From Candidatus Pseudoscillospira faecavium (GTDB lineage: Bacteria > Bacillota > Clostridia > Oscillospirales > Oscillospiraceae): 58,505 nucleotides of DNA. The stretch lies in NCBI GenBank assembly GCA_904420565.1, contig CAJFVV010000058.1, positions 1 to 58,505 on the forward strand. The letters run 5' to 3'. Positions 13,697-22,719 of this stretch are shown piece after piece (the first letter of the stretch is position 1; every line of letters begins with the position of its first letter). The notes under the pieces are model-generated. The model was given only the letters and a program-made list of their open reading frames with translations, had not been told where the DNA came from and did no database searches. The position numbers and the translations under genes are program-made.

Positions 13697-16015
13697 TCAA
13701 TATTGCGTCACCCATCCATTGACAAAAGCCGAAGGCACTGCCCACAACAGCTGAAAAGCCAGCAGAGCCGCCGGTGTCAGTACCTGGAAGCCGCCGGCAA
13801 AGGTCAGATAAAATGCCAGAAGTGTGCCGCAGATGCTGCCGATCAGCGCCCATGCGCAGCTTTTTCGCACAGCGCCGTGCATCCGTTTGCCTCCAATCAC
13901 CGCCTCGGCATAGGGCATCAGCCCCTCCCGAAACAGCAGGGCACCTGCTCGGCCGTTGCTTTCGTACTCTTCTTCAGACAGCGCCAAACGATCGGACAGG
14001 GATGGATACAGGCACCGCTTTTTTGTGTTGATCTTGAATTTTCGCTTGATCAGCGATGGCGTAATGTTGAAATCCCGCACCGCAAACACGGGCTGAATTC
14101 CATTGTGCAACACCGCCTGCAGCGCCGCATCCACATTATCCGAAGCCATATACTTGATGGCAAATACCGCCACCAGTTCCTTATCCACCGCTAAAAACAC
14201 ACCGGTTTTCAGCTTGATCTCCCTGGGCAGCCGTACACCCATTTGCGCCATAAAATCGGCGCGCCCCAGCAGCACGCTTTCACCCCGGATGGTGCCGGCT
14301 ACGCCGCCCTCTTCATAAAAACTGAAATCCTCCACCGGATAAGTGTGTCCGCCCTGGCTGCGGCACAGATCCCCAAAGACCTGGCGCAGTCCGCATCCTG
14401 AGGCATTGACCAAGCTGCTTGCATAGGAAATCGCCTGAATGGCATCGTGGGCATAAACTTTCATTCCGTTGAGAAAAACCGTTCCCGGCGGGAAAAGGTC
14501 ATTGTCCGTCAAAACCATGCTGCCCTTGCGGCTCATCATCTCCGCACCGCTGTAGGCTGCAACAGCGCAGCCGTCCCGCTGCAAACGGCGCGCAATTCTG
14601 CCCAGCGGCGTGCCGAAAGCCGCTGTAAAAGCAAAGGAGGATGCCGCCCCCAGAATAGCCGACCAATACCACAGGAAGTGGTTCAGATCAAAACGGTTTA
14701 CCGCTGTCAGCGCTGCAAATACCACGGTCGCCGTTAAAATCACCGGCAACAGCAGATGATACCAGCTCAGCTGTTCACTCTCGCGGTCTGTCATGCGGAT
14801 AAATCCCTCCGCACTGCAGAACTGCTTGCGGAAGCCCCCCGCCACATCGGTTACCACATAGGGGTCTTTATCATAAGTCGCCATGTGGCAGGAATCCCGC
14901 AGGCCACGCAGGCGCAGCATCTCACCGCGCATGGTAAAATACAGTGCCACTGCAGCCACTGCCCCCAAGGGCAGCTGCGTGCCGCGCCCCATGTTCAGCC
15001 AGACAGTGATACTGTCCGCCGCCGTAACCAGTGCAAACAGCGAAATCAGCAGCTCCGGGCTGCAGCGCCGATGGTAAAGCTCCACCACACCGCGCTGCAG
15101 CACCGGGAAGCAAAGCAGCAGCTGCACTGCCAAAAGCCCGAGACTGACCGCCGCACTGACCTGAAAAGTCAAATATTCCGCCGCGGCACCGCTGTATTCC
15201 ACGCCCGCCAATATGCATGCAAGCAGCCCAACAAACAACGCCGGTCTGGAGCGCCGGCGCAGCCGTTTGTACCGGCGGTGATAATCCGCTGTGGCTTCGC
15301 CGCTGTCGCGCTCCGGCATATCGTCGAACGCTTCCTCCGGCTCTTCCTCTTCCACATAGGATGCCTCTTCCCGCTCCGCTTCCTCAGGCACCGAAACAGG
15401 TTCCGTATCCTCATAACGGCGCAGTTTCCTGGAAAACAGGCCGCGCCGTACCACCGGCTGCGCGACCTGCCGCCGCGTCTCTTCCTCTTCCATCACCGCA
15501 TCCACAACCTGGGCCATCACATCTTCCAGCGGTACTGCCCGCTGTTTTCCGGTGCCAGACGGTATTCTTCCCTCTTCCTGCTTCTTTGGCTCATATAACG
15601 ACTGCGGTGCAGGGTCCCAATCGGATTGAAAGGCAGATGCTCCGCCCTCTTTTTCCCTCTGCTGCTCCCCCGCAGCTTCCTGCTGTTCATCCTGCTTAGA
15701 GGACGGCGCTTTTGCCTGCGGATCCGGTGATTCCAGTATTGGGTCCTGTTTCGGCACAAACTCAGCCGCAGGCTTAGGTACAGGCTGTTTTTGTTTCGCC
15801 CTCGGATGGACCGGTTCCGGCGTAAATCCCTCATTAACCCACACTTCGTCGTTGTCCACAACCGGTGGCTCTTTCCTGTGCGTGCCGAATTCCGCCAAAA
15901 TTTCTTCCAGGTCAATTTCCGCCATAACGTCGGATAAATCTACGCCTTCCAGAAGCTTTTTTGTATCAAAAGCGTCATCCTTCTTTATATACTTTTCAAA
16001 ATCCTGATTGTCCAT
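13697..16015 (-). CDS. Membrane protein with P-type ATPase layout but degenerate catalytic motifs
   Basis: A 772-residue protein. Residues 1-250 are polar, acidic and probably disordered in the cytoplasm. Eight hydrophobic segments follow at about 256-274, 284-305, 322-342, 349-363, 419-440, 447-468, 719-740 and 746-765. Between segments 6 and 7 lies a P/N-like region: YPVEDFSFYEEGGVAGTIRG and SVLLGRADFMAQMGV closely match the nucleotide-binding part of heavy-metal P-type ATPases. But the phosphorylation loop DKTGT is replaced by TDNDLFP (503-509), the later TGD by VRDFN (646-650), no TGE is seen in the short actuator region, and the sixth segment lacks the metal-binding CPx. It is likely a pseudo-ATPase with a scaffold or sensory role. 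It is co-transcribed with rlmB, 44 bases downstream of it. Confidence 0.72.
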   Translation of the reverse strand: MDNQDFEKYIKKDDAFDTKKLLEGVDLSDVMAEIDLEEILAEFGTHRKEPPVVDNDEVWVNEGFTPEPVHPRAKQKQPVPKPAAEFVPKQDPILESPDPQAKAPSSKQDEQQEAAGEQQREKEGGASAFQSDWDPAPQSLYEPKKQEEGRIPSGTGKQRAVPLEDVMAQVVDAVMEEEETRRQVAQPVVRRGLFSRKLRRYEDTEPVSVPEEAEREEASYVEEEEPEEAFDDMPERDSGEATADYHRRYKRLRRRSRPALFVGLLACILAGVEYSGAAAEYLTFQVSAAVSLGLLAVQLLLCFPVLQRGVVELYHRRCSPELLISLFALVTAADSITVWLNMGRGTQLPLGAVAAVALYFTMRGEMLRLRGLRDSCHMATYDKDPYVVTDVAGGFRKQFCSAEGFIRMTDRESEQLSWYHLLLPVILTATVVFAALTAVNRFDLNHFLWYWSAILGAASSFAFTAAFGTPLGRIARRLQRDGCAVAAYSGAEMMSRKGSMVLTDNDLFPPGTVFLNGMKVYAHDAIQAISYASSLVNASGCGLRQVFGDLCRSQGGHTYPVEDFSFYEEGGVAGTIRGESVLLGRADFMAQMGVRLPREIKLKTGVFLAVDKELVAVFAIKYMASDNVDAALQAVLHNGIQPVFAVRDFNITPSLIKRKFKINTKKRCLYPSLSDRLALSEEEYESNGRAGALLFREGLMPYAEAVIGGKRMHGAVRKSCAWALIGSICGTLLAFYLTFAGGFQVLTPAALLAFQLLWAVPSAFVNGWVTQY

Positions 16016-16059
16016 GGAAACGCTTACCTTTTTATTGTATCTGTTCTGATTGCTCCATC

Positions 16060-16884
16060 TTATCTCATTCGCTGGCGCACAGCTTCATACAGCAATATCG
16101 CTGCGGCGGCCGAAGCGTTCAGCGAAGAAATGTGCCCTTTCATGGGAATGCGCACAAGAAAATCACACCGCTGCGCCGTCAGGCGGCTCATGCCGGTGCC
16201 CTCACTGCCGATTACAATGGCTGCAGGGCCTTTCAAATCCGCATCATAAAGCGTCGTATTTCCTTCCGCCGCCGTGCCGAACACCCAAAGTCCCTCCTGC
16301 TTGAGCTGTTCCAGCAGCGCCGGGATATTGGACACCCGGGCCACAGGAAGATAGGATACTGCACCGGCGCTGGTTTTGGCCACCACTGCCGTCAGCCCCG
16401 CGCTGCGGCGCTTTGGAATGATGACGCCATGGGCGCCGGCACACTCTGCCGTGCGGATGACTGCTCCCAAATTATGGGGATCGGACAGCTCATCACAGAC
16501 TACCACCAGCGGCGGCTCTCCCTTCTCTGCAGCGGCAGCCAAAATCTCTTCTACCGATGCATATTGCCGCACCGCTGCCACGGCGATCACTCCCTGATGG
16601 GAATGGGTGCAGCTCATGGCATCCAGCTTGCGATGATCCGCATCTGCCACCACAATGCCGGCACTCTTTGCCAGCGCGACAATCTGCGACAGTGTGCGGT
16701 CCGTATCCCCCCGGGCAATATAAATTTTATCAATGGCCGTGCCTGCGCGCAGGGCTTCAGTCACCGCATTGCGACCCTCGATGAGGCCGTCTGCCGCGCT
16801 GTCCTCCCGAGCCAGGCCCGCTTCCCGGTCCGCATGCCGATCCTGGGATATGGCCGCACTGCGGCGTTTTTTCTTTTGCTCCAT
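16060..16884 (-). CDS. rlmB: 23S rRNA 2'-O-ribose methyltransferase, RlmB/TrmH type
   Basis: A 274-residue SPOUT-family enzyme that methylates a ribose 2'-O in RNA with S-adenosylmethionine. Residues 1-30 are a basic tail, about 32-105 the L30e-like substrate-binding domain (IEGRNAVTEALRAG, HSHQGVIAV), then the knotted catalytic domain with motif 1 CDELSDPHNLGAVIRTAE, motif 2 AIVIGSEGTGMSRL and motif 3 RIPMKGHISSLNASAAAAI. The order and motifs fit RlmB, which modifies G2251 of 23S rRNA, though related TrmH proteins cannot be excluded. It lies upstream of the P-type ATPase-like gene in the same direction and is divergent from ftsH. Confidence 0.9.
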   Translation of the reverse strand: MEQKKKRRSAAISQDRHADREAGLAREDSAADGLIEGRNAVTEALRAGTAIDKIYIARGDTDRTLSQIVALAKSAGIVVADADHRKLDAMSCTHSHQGVIAVAAVRQYASVEEILAAAAEKGEPPLVVVCDELSDPHNLGAVIRTAECAGAHGVIIPKRRSAGLTAVVAKTSAGAVSYLPVARVSNIPALLEQLKQEGLWVFGTAAEGNTTLYDADLKGPAAIVIGSEGTGMSRLTAQRCDFLVRIPMKGHISSLNASAAAAILLYEAVRQRMR

Positions 16885-17134
16885 AGGATTGCTCTCTCCC
16901 CAAAAACCGTTTTGGAAAAACGGATAAATTTCTGCTAATTATACAGCATAGAGTATAGCATAAATCCCCCTGCGAAGAAAGAGTATTTACAGAAATTTTA
17001 CAACTCGTCCCATTCTTGAACTTGTGTCCCGGAGCAAATTGTGTTAAGATATGTTGTACTTTTATAAGAAGTATGTCTGATTCTGTACTTCTTTTTCCAA
17101 TCTTGTTGACAGAACACCACAAAGGAGGCACTCT

Positions 17135-19264
17135 ATGCCATCCAGCAACAATAACAATAAAAACAAAAAGAATCGCGGCGGCAATTTCACCGGCCTGATC
17201 ACCCTGATTGCCTGGGCTCTGTTTTTGACCGTCATCATCAATTTCATGGCCAATTACTCTCTGCGCGGCAATAACGTGCAGCGTTCCACCCGGGCAGAAA
17301 TTGTCTACACTGATTTTCTCGACATGATCAGATCCGGCGAGGTCGCATCCGTGAGCTTCACCGATGAGCTGATCAATATCACTCCCGTGGACGGCTATAT
17401 CTATGTCGATGAAAATGGCAGCGAAGTATCCGGAGAAATCACGCTTTATACCAGCATCATCAACAGCACCCAGCTATTTACGCTGCTGGACGAGTATGAT
17501 ATCCCCTATACCAAGCCTTATGTGGCGCAGATGTCGCCGATTTGGAGCATACTGCTCTCCTTCCTGCCCTTCCTGCTGATTATCCTGCTGACGCTGTTCA
17601 TGTTCCGCGGTGTCGGCGGAAAAGGCGGCATGGGCGGCATGATGAACGTAGGCAAATCCAACGCAAAAGTCTACATGGAAAAATCCACCGGCGTCACCTT
17701 TGCCGATGTAGCCGGCCAGGATGAGGCCAAGGAAAGCCTGGTGGAAATCATCGATTTCCTCCACAACCCCGGAAAATATACTGCCATCGGCGCAAAGCTG
17801 CCCAAGGGCGCTTTGCTTGTGGGTTCCCCCGGTACCGGTAAAACGCTGCTGGCCAAGGCTGTGGCCGGCGAAGCAAAGGTACCCTTCTTCTCCATTTCCG
17901 GTTCCGATTTTGTGGAAATGTTTGTGGGCGTGGGCGCTTCCCGTGTGCGTGATCTTTTCAAAGAGGCCGCCAAAGTAGCTCCCTGTATTATCTTTATCGA
18001 CGAAATCGACACCATCGGCAAGAGCCGCGACGCCAGCAAATTCGGCGGCAACGACGAGCGCGAGCAAACCCTCAACCAGCTGCTCTCCGAGCTGGACGGC
18101 TTTGACGCCAGCAAGGGCATTATTGTCCTGGGTGCCACCAACCGTCCCGAGGTGCTGGACAAAGCCCTGCTGCGTCCCGGCCGGTTTGACCGCCGCATCA
18201 CTGTGGACCGGCCGAACCTGGCTGGCCGTCTGGCCACGCTGCAGGTACACACCCGCAACATCCGCCTGAGCGAAGACGTGGATTTGAACAAGATTGCCCA
18301 AGCCACCGCCGGCTGTGTCGGCGCGGACCTTGCAAACCTGGTCAACGAAGCTGCCCTGCGCGCCGTGCGCCTGGGCCGTCATGCAGTCAACCAGAACGAC
18401 CTGCTGGTGTCCTTTGAAACCGTCATCGCCGGTACCGAAAAGAAAGGCACTGTGCTGACGGAAAAAGAAAAGCGCCTGATCGCCTATCACGAAGTGGGCC
18501 ATGCACTGGTAGCCGCTATGCAGAAGGGCACCGAGCCCGTGCAGAAAATCACGATTGTGCCCCACACTCAGGGCGCGCTGGGCTACACCATGCAAACCCC
18601 GGAAGAAGAGCGCTTCCTGATGGACCGCGATGAAATCTACGCAGAAATCCGCACGCTGCTGGGCGGCCGCGCAGCGGAAAAGGTTGCCTTCAACACCATG
18701 ACCACCGGCGCCTCCAACGATATTGAGCGCGCCACCGACCTGGCCCGCAAGATGATCACCATGTACGGCATGAGCGATAAATTCGGCGTTATGGGTCTGG
18801 CCACTATTCAAAACCAGTACCTGGATGGTCAAATGGGGCTGACCTGCGCCCAGGATACCGCTGCCCAGGTGGACCGCGAAATCAGCGACGTACTCAATCG
18901 CTGCTTTGCCGGTGCAGTACAAATTTTGGAAGAAAACCGCGCGCTGCTCGATGAAATCGCCGGCTATCTGCTGATTAAGGAGACCATCACCGGCGCCGAA
19001 ATGATGGCCATTATCAACAACGAGCACCCGGTTGCCATTGAGGATAATGATGCAGAGCAAAAGCGGCTGCAGGAAGCGCAGGAAAGCGCAGAACACACAG
19101 ACAGTGCTCCGGTGAACGGTGCAGAAAACGTCCCCACCCCTGCCGAGGAGGATACAGCACAGCCGTCTCCAACAGGCCAGGCAGTCTCGCCCGACGGTTC
19201 GGCTGCAGTTCCTTCCCCCGATCCGGCGCAGCCAGAAAGTCCAGAAGACGATTCTCAAAAATAA
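17135..19264 (+). CDS. ftsH: ATP-dependent zinc metalloprotease FtsH
   Basis: A 709-residue membrane-bound AAA+ protease that pulls misfolded membrane and regulatory proteins into a hexameric chamber. Two membrane segments (about 20-40 and 135-157) flank an outer FtsH-extracellular domain. The AAA+ module has Walker A GSPGTGKT (230-237), Walker B IIFIDE (285-290) and the second region of homology [20 protein letters not shown]. The protease has HEVGH (452-456), with Val instead of the usual Ala. The last 90 residues are a Pro/Glu/Ser-rich tail. Ribosome site AAAGGAGG. It is a single-gene unit: an uncertain promoter (TTGTGT, 18-base spacer, TATAAG ending at 17068) precedes it and a strong terminator follows. 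Confidence 0.96.
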   Translation: MPSSNNNNKNKKNRGGNFTGLITLIAWALFLTVIINFMANYSLRGNNVQRSTRAEIVYTDFLDMIRSGEVASVSFTDELINITPVDGYIYVDENGSEVSGEITLYTSIINSTQLFTLLDEYDIPYTKPYVAQMSPIWSILLSFLPFLLIILLTLFMFRGVGGKGGMGGMMNVGKSNAKVYMEKSTGVTFADVAGQDEAKESLVEIIDFLHNPGKYTAIGAKLPKGALLVGSPGTGKTLLAKAVAGEAKVPFFSISGSDFVEMFVGVGASRVRDLFKEAAKVAPCIIFIDEIDTIGKSRDASKFGGNDEREQTLNQLLSELDGFDASKGIIVLGATNRPEVLDKALLRPGRFDRRITVDRPNLAGRLATLQVHTRNIRLSEDVDLNKIAQATAGCVGADLANLVNEAALRAVRLGRHAVNQNDLLVSFETVIAGTEKKGTVLTEKEKRLIAYHEVGHALVAAMQKGTEPVQKITIVPHTQGALGYTMQTPEEERFLMDRDEIYAEIRTLLGGRAAEKVAFNTMTTGASNDIERATDLARKMITMYGMSDKFGVMGLATIQNQYLDGQMGLTCAQDTAAQVDREISDVLNRCFAGAVQILEENRALLDEIAGYLLIKETITGAEMMAIINNEHPVAIEDNDAEQKRLQEAQESAEHTDSAPVNGAENVPTPAEEDTAQPSPTGQAVSPDGSAAVPSPDPAQPESPEDDSQK

Positions 19265-19272
19265 CGCACAAA

Positions 19273-19311
19273 CGCTGCAAAGCAATTTTGCTTTGCAGCG
19301 CTTTTCTTTTT
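19273..19311 (+). terminator. Terminator after ftsH
   Basis: Stem CGCTGCAAAGCA with its complement (19273-19300 overall) followed by CTTTTCTTTTT. Confidence 0.92.
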
Positions 19312-19327
19312 AACAAAACACTAACAA
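19312..19327 (+). promoter_or_regulatory. AACAA direct repeat, candidate response-regulator site (copy 1)
   Basis: AACAAAACACTAACAA contains two AACAA boxes 11 bases apart. The same 16-mer, with two changes, recurs at 19983-19998 before the response-regulator gene. Eleven-base spacing fits an OmpR-family regulator binding as a head-to-tail dimer. Confidence 0.5.
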
Positions 19328-19408
19328 GACATGATTCTTCATAAAACAAACCTCCTCTAAACTACATCCATACCACGAAACAAAACAATTTGCAGGAGGT
19401 TTTCACTG

Positions 19409-19807
19409 ATGAAAAAGAAAAACTTTTTTGCCCTGGTCTCGGGCACAGCCGGTATTCTGCTGTTTGGCATTGGAATGTGCATGTGCATGCTTCCGGCCTG
19501 GAATTTATTCCGCGCGGGCGTTGTATTCGGCGCTGCAGGGGTTGTATGGCTGCTGTTGACCTGGATGATTTACCGCAAGCTGTCCGGCAAAAAGCCCTTC
19601 GCCCTGAACGGCGCATTGCTGCTCCGCGCGCTTTATGGATGCTTTAGTGTTTTGGTGCTGGGTGTCGGTATGTGCATGTGCATGCTTTGGGGCATGTTGC
19701 TGCCCGGTACTCTGATCGGCATCGTCGGCATACTGCTGTTGCTGCTGCTGCTGATTCCTCTGTGCCGCGGTTTTGTCAAAGAGGAGGCCGGCCATGAGCA
19801 GCATTAA
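19409..19807 (+). CDS. Membrane protein with duplicated GxGMCMCML hairpin
   Basis: A 132-residue protein with four hydrophobic segments arranged as two copies of a helical hairpin. Copy 1 (about 8-58) contains GIGMCMCML; copy 2 (about 74-120) contains GVGMCMCMLWGM. The GxGMxC block recurs once in the product of the gene at 22706. Ribosome site CAGGAGG at correct spacing. Its stop overlaps the start of a 50-codon gene. It starts a run that includes a two-component system, so it may be a regulated envelope protein. Function unknown. Confidence 0.75.
   Translation: MKKKNFFALVSGTAGILLFGIGMCMCMLPAWNLFRAGVVFGAAGVVWLLLTWMIYRKLSGKKPFALNGALLLRALYGCFSVLVLGVGMCMCMLWGMLLPGTLIGIVGILLLLLLLIPLCRGFVKEEAGHEQH
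19475..19687 (+). repeat. 18-base direct repeat inside the duplicated membrane-hairpin gene
   Basis: ATGTGCATGTGCATGCTT occurs identically at 19475-19492 and 19670-19687, encoding the MCMCML core in both hairpin copies. The sequence between has diverged, so the exact match suggests selection on this core or local gene conversion. Confidence 0.85.
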
Positions 19808-19946
19808 TGTCTCCCGGCGCCCGCTGGCGCAGTTCCTCCAAAGGGGGCGCGACAATATCCAGGATATCGTCTTCGTTTTGCTGCTGCTGGGAATCCTCTC
19901 CGGCGCAGCATTCCGCTTCTGGCGCCGGCACAGAAAGCGCCGGTAA
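19794..19946 (+). CDS. 50-residue single-pass membrane protein
   Basis: ATG at 19794 lies within the end of the preceding gene in another frame, with GAGGAGG 7 bases upstream. The peptide has a basic, polar N-terminal half (MSSINVSRRPLAQFLQRGRD), one hydrophobic stretch (IVFVLLLLGILSGAAFRF) and a strongly basic end (WRRHRKRR). The overlap with the upstream gene suggests coupled synthesis. It may be a small accessory subunit of the membrane proteins or the sensor kinase encoded around it. Too short for ordinary length cutoffs. Confidence 0.7.
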   Translation: MSSINVSRRPLAQFLQRGRDNIQDIVFVLLLLGILSGAAFRFWRRHRKRR

Positions 19947-19982
19947 AATCCCGGCCAATTTTTCCATACATATAAAAACAGC

Positions 19983-20012
19983 AACAAAACTTTAACAATT
20001 CTGTGGTAGAAT
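19983..20012 (+). promoter_or_regulatory. AACAA direct repeat and -10 before the response-regulator gene (copy 2)
   Basis: AACAAAACTTTAACAA (19983-19998) matches 14 of 16 bases of the copy at 19312. TAGAAT (20007-20012) is a likely -10, and the repeat occupies the -35 region, where no good hexamer exists. This fits activation by the neighbouring response regulator. Confidence 0.5.
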
Positions 20013-20093
20013 AATGAATCAAATGCCAAACGGTCAGAGCGCCATCCCCGCAGCGGGACGGTTTTACAACGGGTTTGCAAAGGGGAGAGTTTG

Positions 20094-20765
20094 ATGTTTA
20101 AGCTTCTTGTGGTGGAGGATAACCGCGATTTGAACCGCACAGTTTGCTCTTATTTGATGCAGCATGGCTACACAACCGTCGGCTGCCTGGATGCGCAATC
20201 CGCTTATGACGCCATGTACCAGGACGTCTTTGACCTGATTTTATCCGACATCATGATGCCCGGCATCGACGGCTTTGAATTCGCCGGAACGGTGCGGGAG
20301 CTGAATCAGAATATTCCAATTCTTTTTATGACTGCGCGGGATGACCTGTCCGCCAAACAGCAGGGCTTTCAGGCCGGAATTGACGACTACATGGTAAAGC
20401 CCATCGATCTGGAAGAGCTGCTGCTGCGCATCGGCGCGCTGCTGCGGCGGGCAAAAATCGCGGCCAGCAAACGGTTGGACATCGGCAATTTCTGCATGGA
20501 TGCAGACGAACGCACTGCTTATCTTGACGGTGCGGAAATCCCCCTGACCACCCGGGAATTCAACCTTTTATATAAGCTTTTATCCTACCCGAAAAAGGCC
20601 TTCACACGCACCCAGCTGATGGACGAATTCTGGGATGCCGACAGCACCTCCGGCCCCCGCACTGTGGATGTGTACATCACAAAGCTGCGGGATAAACTCT
20701 CCGCCTGCGATGCTTTTGAGATTGTCACCGTGCGGGGTCTGGGCTACAAGGCGGTGCTGAAATGA
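20094..20765 (+). CDS. OmpR-family response regulator
   Basis: A 223-residue two-domain regulator. The receiver has VVEDN (acidic pair), DLILSDIMMPG with the phosphoacceptor Asp, MTAR and a conserved KP. The C-terminal winged helix contains PLTTREFNLLYKLLSYPKKAF and the HTH region RTVDVYITKLRDKL ending in VRGLGYKAVL. Start at 20094 (ATG) is preferred to the TTG one codon earlier for spacing from GGGGAG. Its stop overlaps the kinase start in ATGA. It probably controls its own run through the AACAA repeats at 19312 and 19983. Confidence 0.93.
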   Translation: MFKLLVVEDNRDLNRTVCSYLMQHGYTTVGCLDAQSAYDAMYQDVFDLILSDIMMPGIDGFEFAGTVRELNQNIPILFMTARDDLSAKQQGFQAGIDDYMVKPIDLEELLLRIGALLRRAKIAASKRLDIGNFCMDADERTAYLDGAEIPLTTREFNLLYKLLSYPKKAFTRTQLMDEFWDADSTSGPRTVDVYITKLRDKLSACDAFEIVTVRGLGYKAVLK

Positions 20766-21823
20766 AACGAAAAAATGTTCGGCACAGCCTCTTTTCCTTC
20801 AGCAGCTATCTCTGCTTTTTCCTGGGCAGCGCCTTTCTGGTCACCTGTTCCATTTTGCTGTTTTGCGACTCTTTTTCCATTCCGGATACACCGGAATTTC
20901 GGATGCGCGCCATCGCCACTTTCTGGAATCTGGTATTTTTAAGCCTGCTGTTCACCCTGAGTTATGGGTTGTGGCAGCGCTGGCGCATTCACCGCCCGGT
21001 GCAGCGTATTCTGCGCGCCACCGACCAGATCGCCGCAGGCGATTTTTCCGTGCGCATTGAACCTGCTGCCCATCCCCTGGGCGGCAGCAATGAGCTGGAT
21101 GTGATCATCGAAAACCTCAATGCCATGGCCCAGGAGCTGTCCGGCGTGGAAACGCTGCGCACCGATTTTATCGCCAGCGTTTCCCACGAATTAAAAACGC
21201 CCCTGGCGGTGATCCAAAACGACGCTGCCATGTTGAAATCCACCGCCCTTTCAGAGGAGGACCGCATTGCATATGCCCAGCAGATTTTTGACACCACCCG
21301 GCAGCTGAGCGCCTTGATCACCAATATTTTGAAACTGAACAAGCTGGAAAACCAGCAGATTTTTATCGAACGCAGCACTTATCTGCTCAACGAGCAGCTG
21401 TGCGGCTGCCTTTTGCAGTTTGAAGAATTGCTGGAACAGAAACATTTGGATTTGGAAACCGAGCTTCCGGATGTGACAATCCAGGCGGATCCGGAGCTGC
21501 TCTCCCTGGTGTGGAACAATTTGCTTTCCAACGCCATCAAATTTACACCGGAGGGCGGGAAAATCACCGTGCTTCTCAACGAACAGCCGGACACTGTGCA
21601 GGTCTGTGTCCGCGACAACGGATGGGGCATGAGCCCCGAAACCGGGCGCCACATTTTTGAAAAATTTTATCAGGGCGACACCTCCCACGCCACCCAGGGC
21701 AATGGTTTGGGATTGGCGCTGGTGAAGCGGGTGATTGATATTTTCGGCGGCGAAATCAGTGTGGAAAGCACGCTGGGCAAGGGCAGTGCCTTTACCGTAA
21801 GGCTGCCCAGGGAATCCCAATGA
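20762..21823 (+). CDS. Membrane sensor histidine kinase
   Basis: A 353-residue kinase with two membrane segments (about 17-37 and 52-70) and a very short outer loop of about 15 residues, followed by a HAMP linker (RPVQRILRATDQIAAGD), a dimerisation domain with SHELKTPLAVI (phosphoacceptor His) and an ATPase domain with NNLLSNAIKFTPEGG (N box), DNGWGMS (G1) and GNGLGLAL (G2). The tiny outer loop resembles intramembrane-sensing kinases that detect cell-envelope stress or respond through a partner membrane protein, here perhaps the neighbours. Overlaps both adjacent genes by four bases. Confidence 0.93.
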   Translation: MKRKNVRHSLFSFSSYLCFFLGSAFLVTCSILLFCDSFSIPDTPEFRMRAIATFWNLVFLSLLFTLSYGLWQRWRIHRPVQRILRATDQIAAGDFSVRIEPAAHPLGGSNELDVIIENLNAMAQELSGVETLRTDFIASVSHELKTPLAVIQNDAAMLKSTALSEEDRIAYAQQIFDTTRQLSALITNILKLNKLENQQIFIERSTYLLNEQLCGCLLQFEELLEQKHLDLETELPDVTIQADPELLSLVWNNLLSNAIKFTPEGGKITVLLNEQPDTVQVCVRDNGWGMSPETGRHIFEKFYQGDTSHATQGNGLGLALVKRVIDIFGGEISVESTLGKGSAFTVRLPRESQ

Positions 21824-22719
21824 AACAGCTGATCAAATGGACGCGCAGGCTGCTGTTCCCCGCCTGGCCGGTGCTGATCCTGCTGGCCGCGGTCAGTGCG
21901 GCGGCTTTGGTCCATGTTTTTTCCCATGGGTATAGCGATCACTGGGGAGCCTATGCAGCCTATGCCCTCTCCGCTTATACGCTGATCGCCTGCTGCTGCC
22001 GCGCCCCCGGCCTGTTCAGAAAGTGCCGCTGCTTTATCCGCTCTATTCCATTTGCCCGCAGGATGTGGGATGACCTGCTGTTCCGCCAAACAGTTTTGTT
22101 GTACCTGACCTTGGCGCTCAACCTGTTCTTCGCTGCGTTCCATTTTGCCACCGGTCTGCTGTTTCACACGTCCTGGCTGCACGCCGCCGCCTTTTACTAC
22201 CTGATTTTGAGCATCGTCCGCTTTCAGCTCTCCCGGGATTTTCGGCGCGGCATGCCGGGCAACAGCGAAGCTGCCTTCCAACGCCATCGCTCCTGCGGTA
22301 TTCTTTTGTGTCTTCTGACCGCTGTTGTGCTGTTTATGGTATTCGACCTGCTGCGCGATGGTCACGGAACCGTATATCCGGGCAGCATGGTTTATGCTGT
22401 GGCTTTCTATGCGTTTTTCTCGCTGATCTCTTCCTGCATCAGTATGGTCCGCTTTCGGCGGCAGCACAATGCGCTTCTGTCCGCCGCAAAAGCGTTCAGC
22501 CTGGCCACGGCTCTCGTTTCCATGTTTTCCCTGCAGGCTACCCTGCTGACTACGTTCGACGACAATGCACTGCCGCACAACCGCTACAATTTTCTCACCG
22601 GCACGGCCGTCTGCCTGATGATTTTATCAATTGCCCTTTTTATGATCTGGCACAGCACCCGTATGCTGCGCCAACGCACGAACCATCCAAAGGAGGATAC
22701 ACAGTATGGCAGAGAATAA
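21820..22719 (+). CDS. Polytopic membrane protein of the two-component run
   Basis: A 299-residue protein with about seven or eight hydrophobic segments and basic loops; it ends in a charged tail. The start overlaps the kinase stop (ATGA) and the stop overlaps the next gene by 14 bases, so it is part of one tightly coupled unit. No ATP-binding or transporter motif is visible, and I do not recognise the family with confidence. A role in sensing with the kinase, or as its output, is inferred from position. Confidence 0.75.
   Translation: MKQLIKWTRRLLFPAWPVLILLAAVSAAALVHVFSHGYSDHWGAYAAYALSAYTLIACCCRAPGLFRKCRCFIRSIPFARRMWDDLLFRQTVLLYLTLALNLFFAAFHFATGLLFHTSWLHAAAFYYLILSIVRFQLSRDFRRGMPGNSEAAFQRHRSCGILLCLLTAVVLFMVFDLLRDGHGTVYPGSMVYAVAFYAFFSLISSCISMVRFRRQHNALLSAAKAFSLATALVSMFSLQATLLTTFDDNALPHNRYNFLTGTAVCLMILSIALFMIWHSTRMLRQRTNHPKEDTQYGRE

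Noticed and set aside
17474..19285. Minus-strand frame of 603 codons opposite ftsH
   Set aside because: Fully antisense to ftsH and extends into its terminator; no motif.
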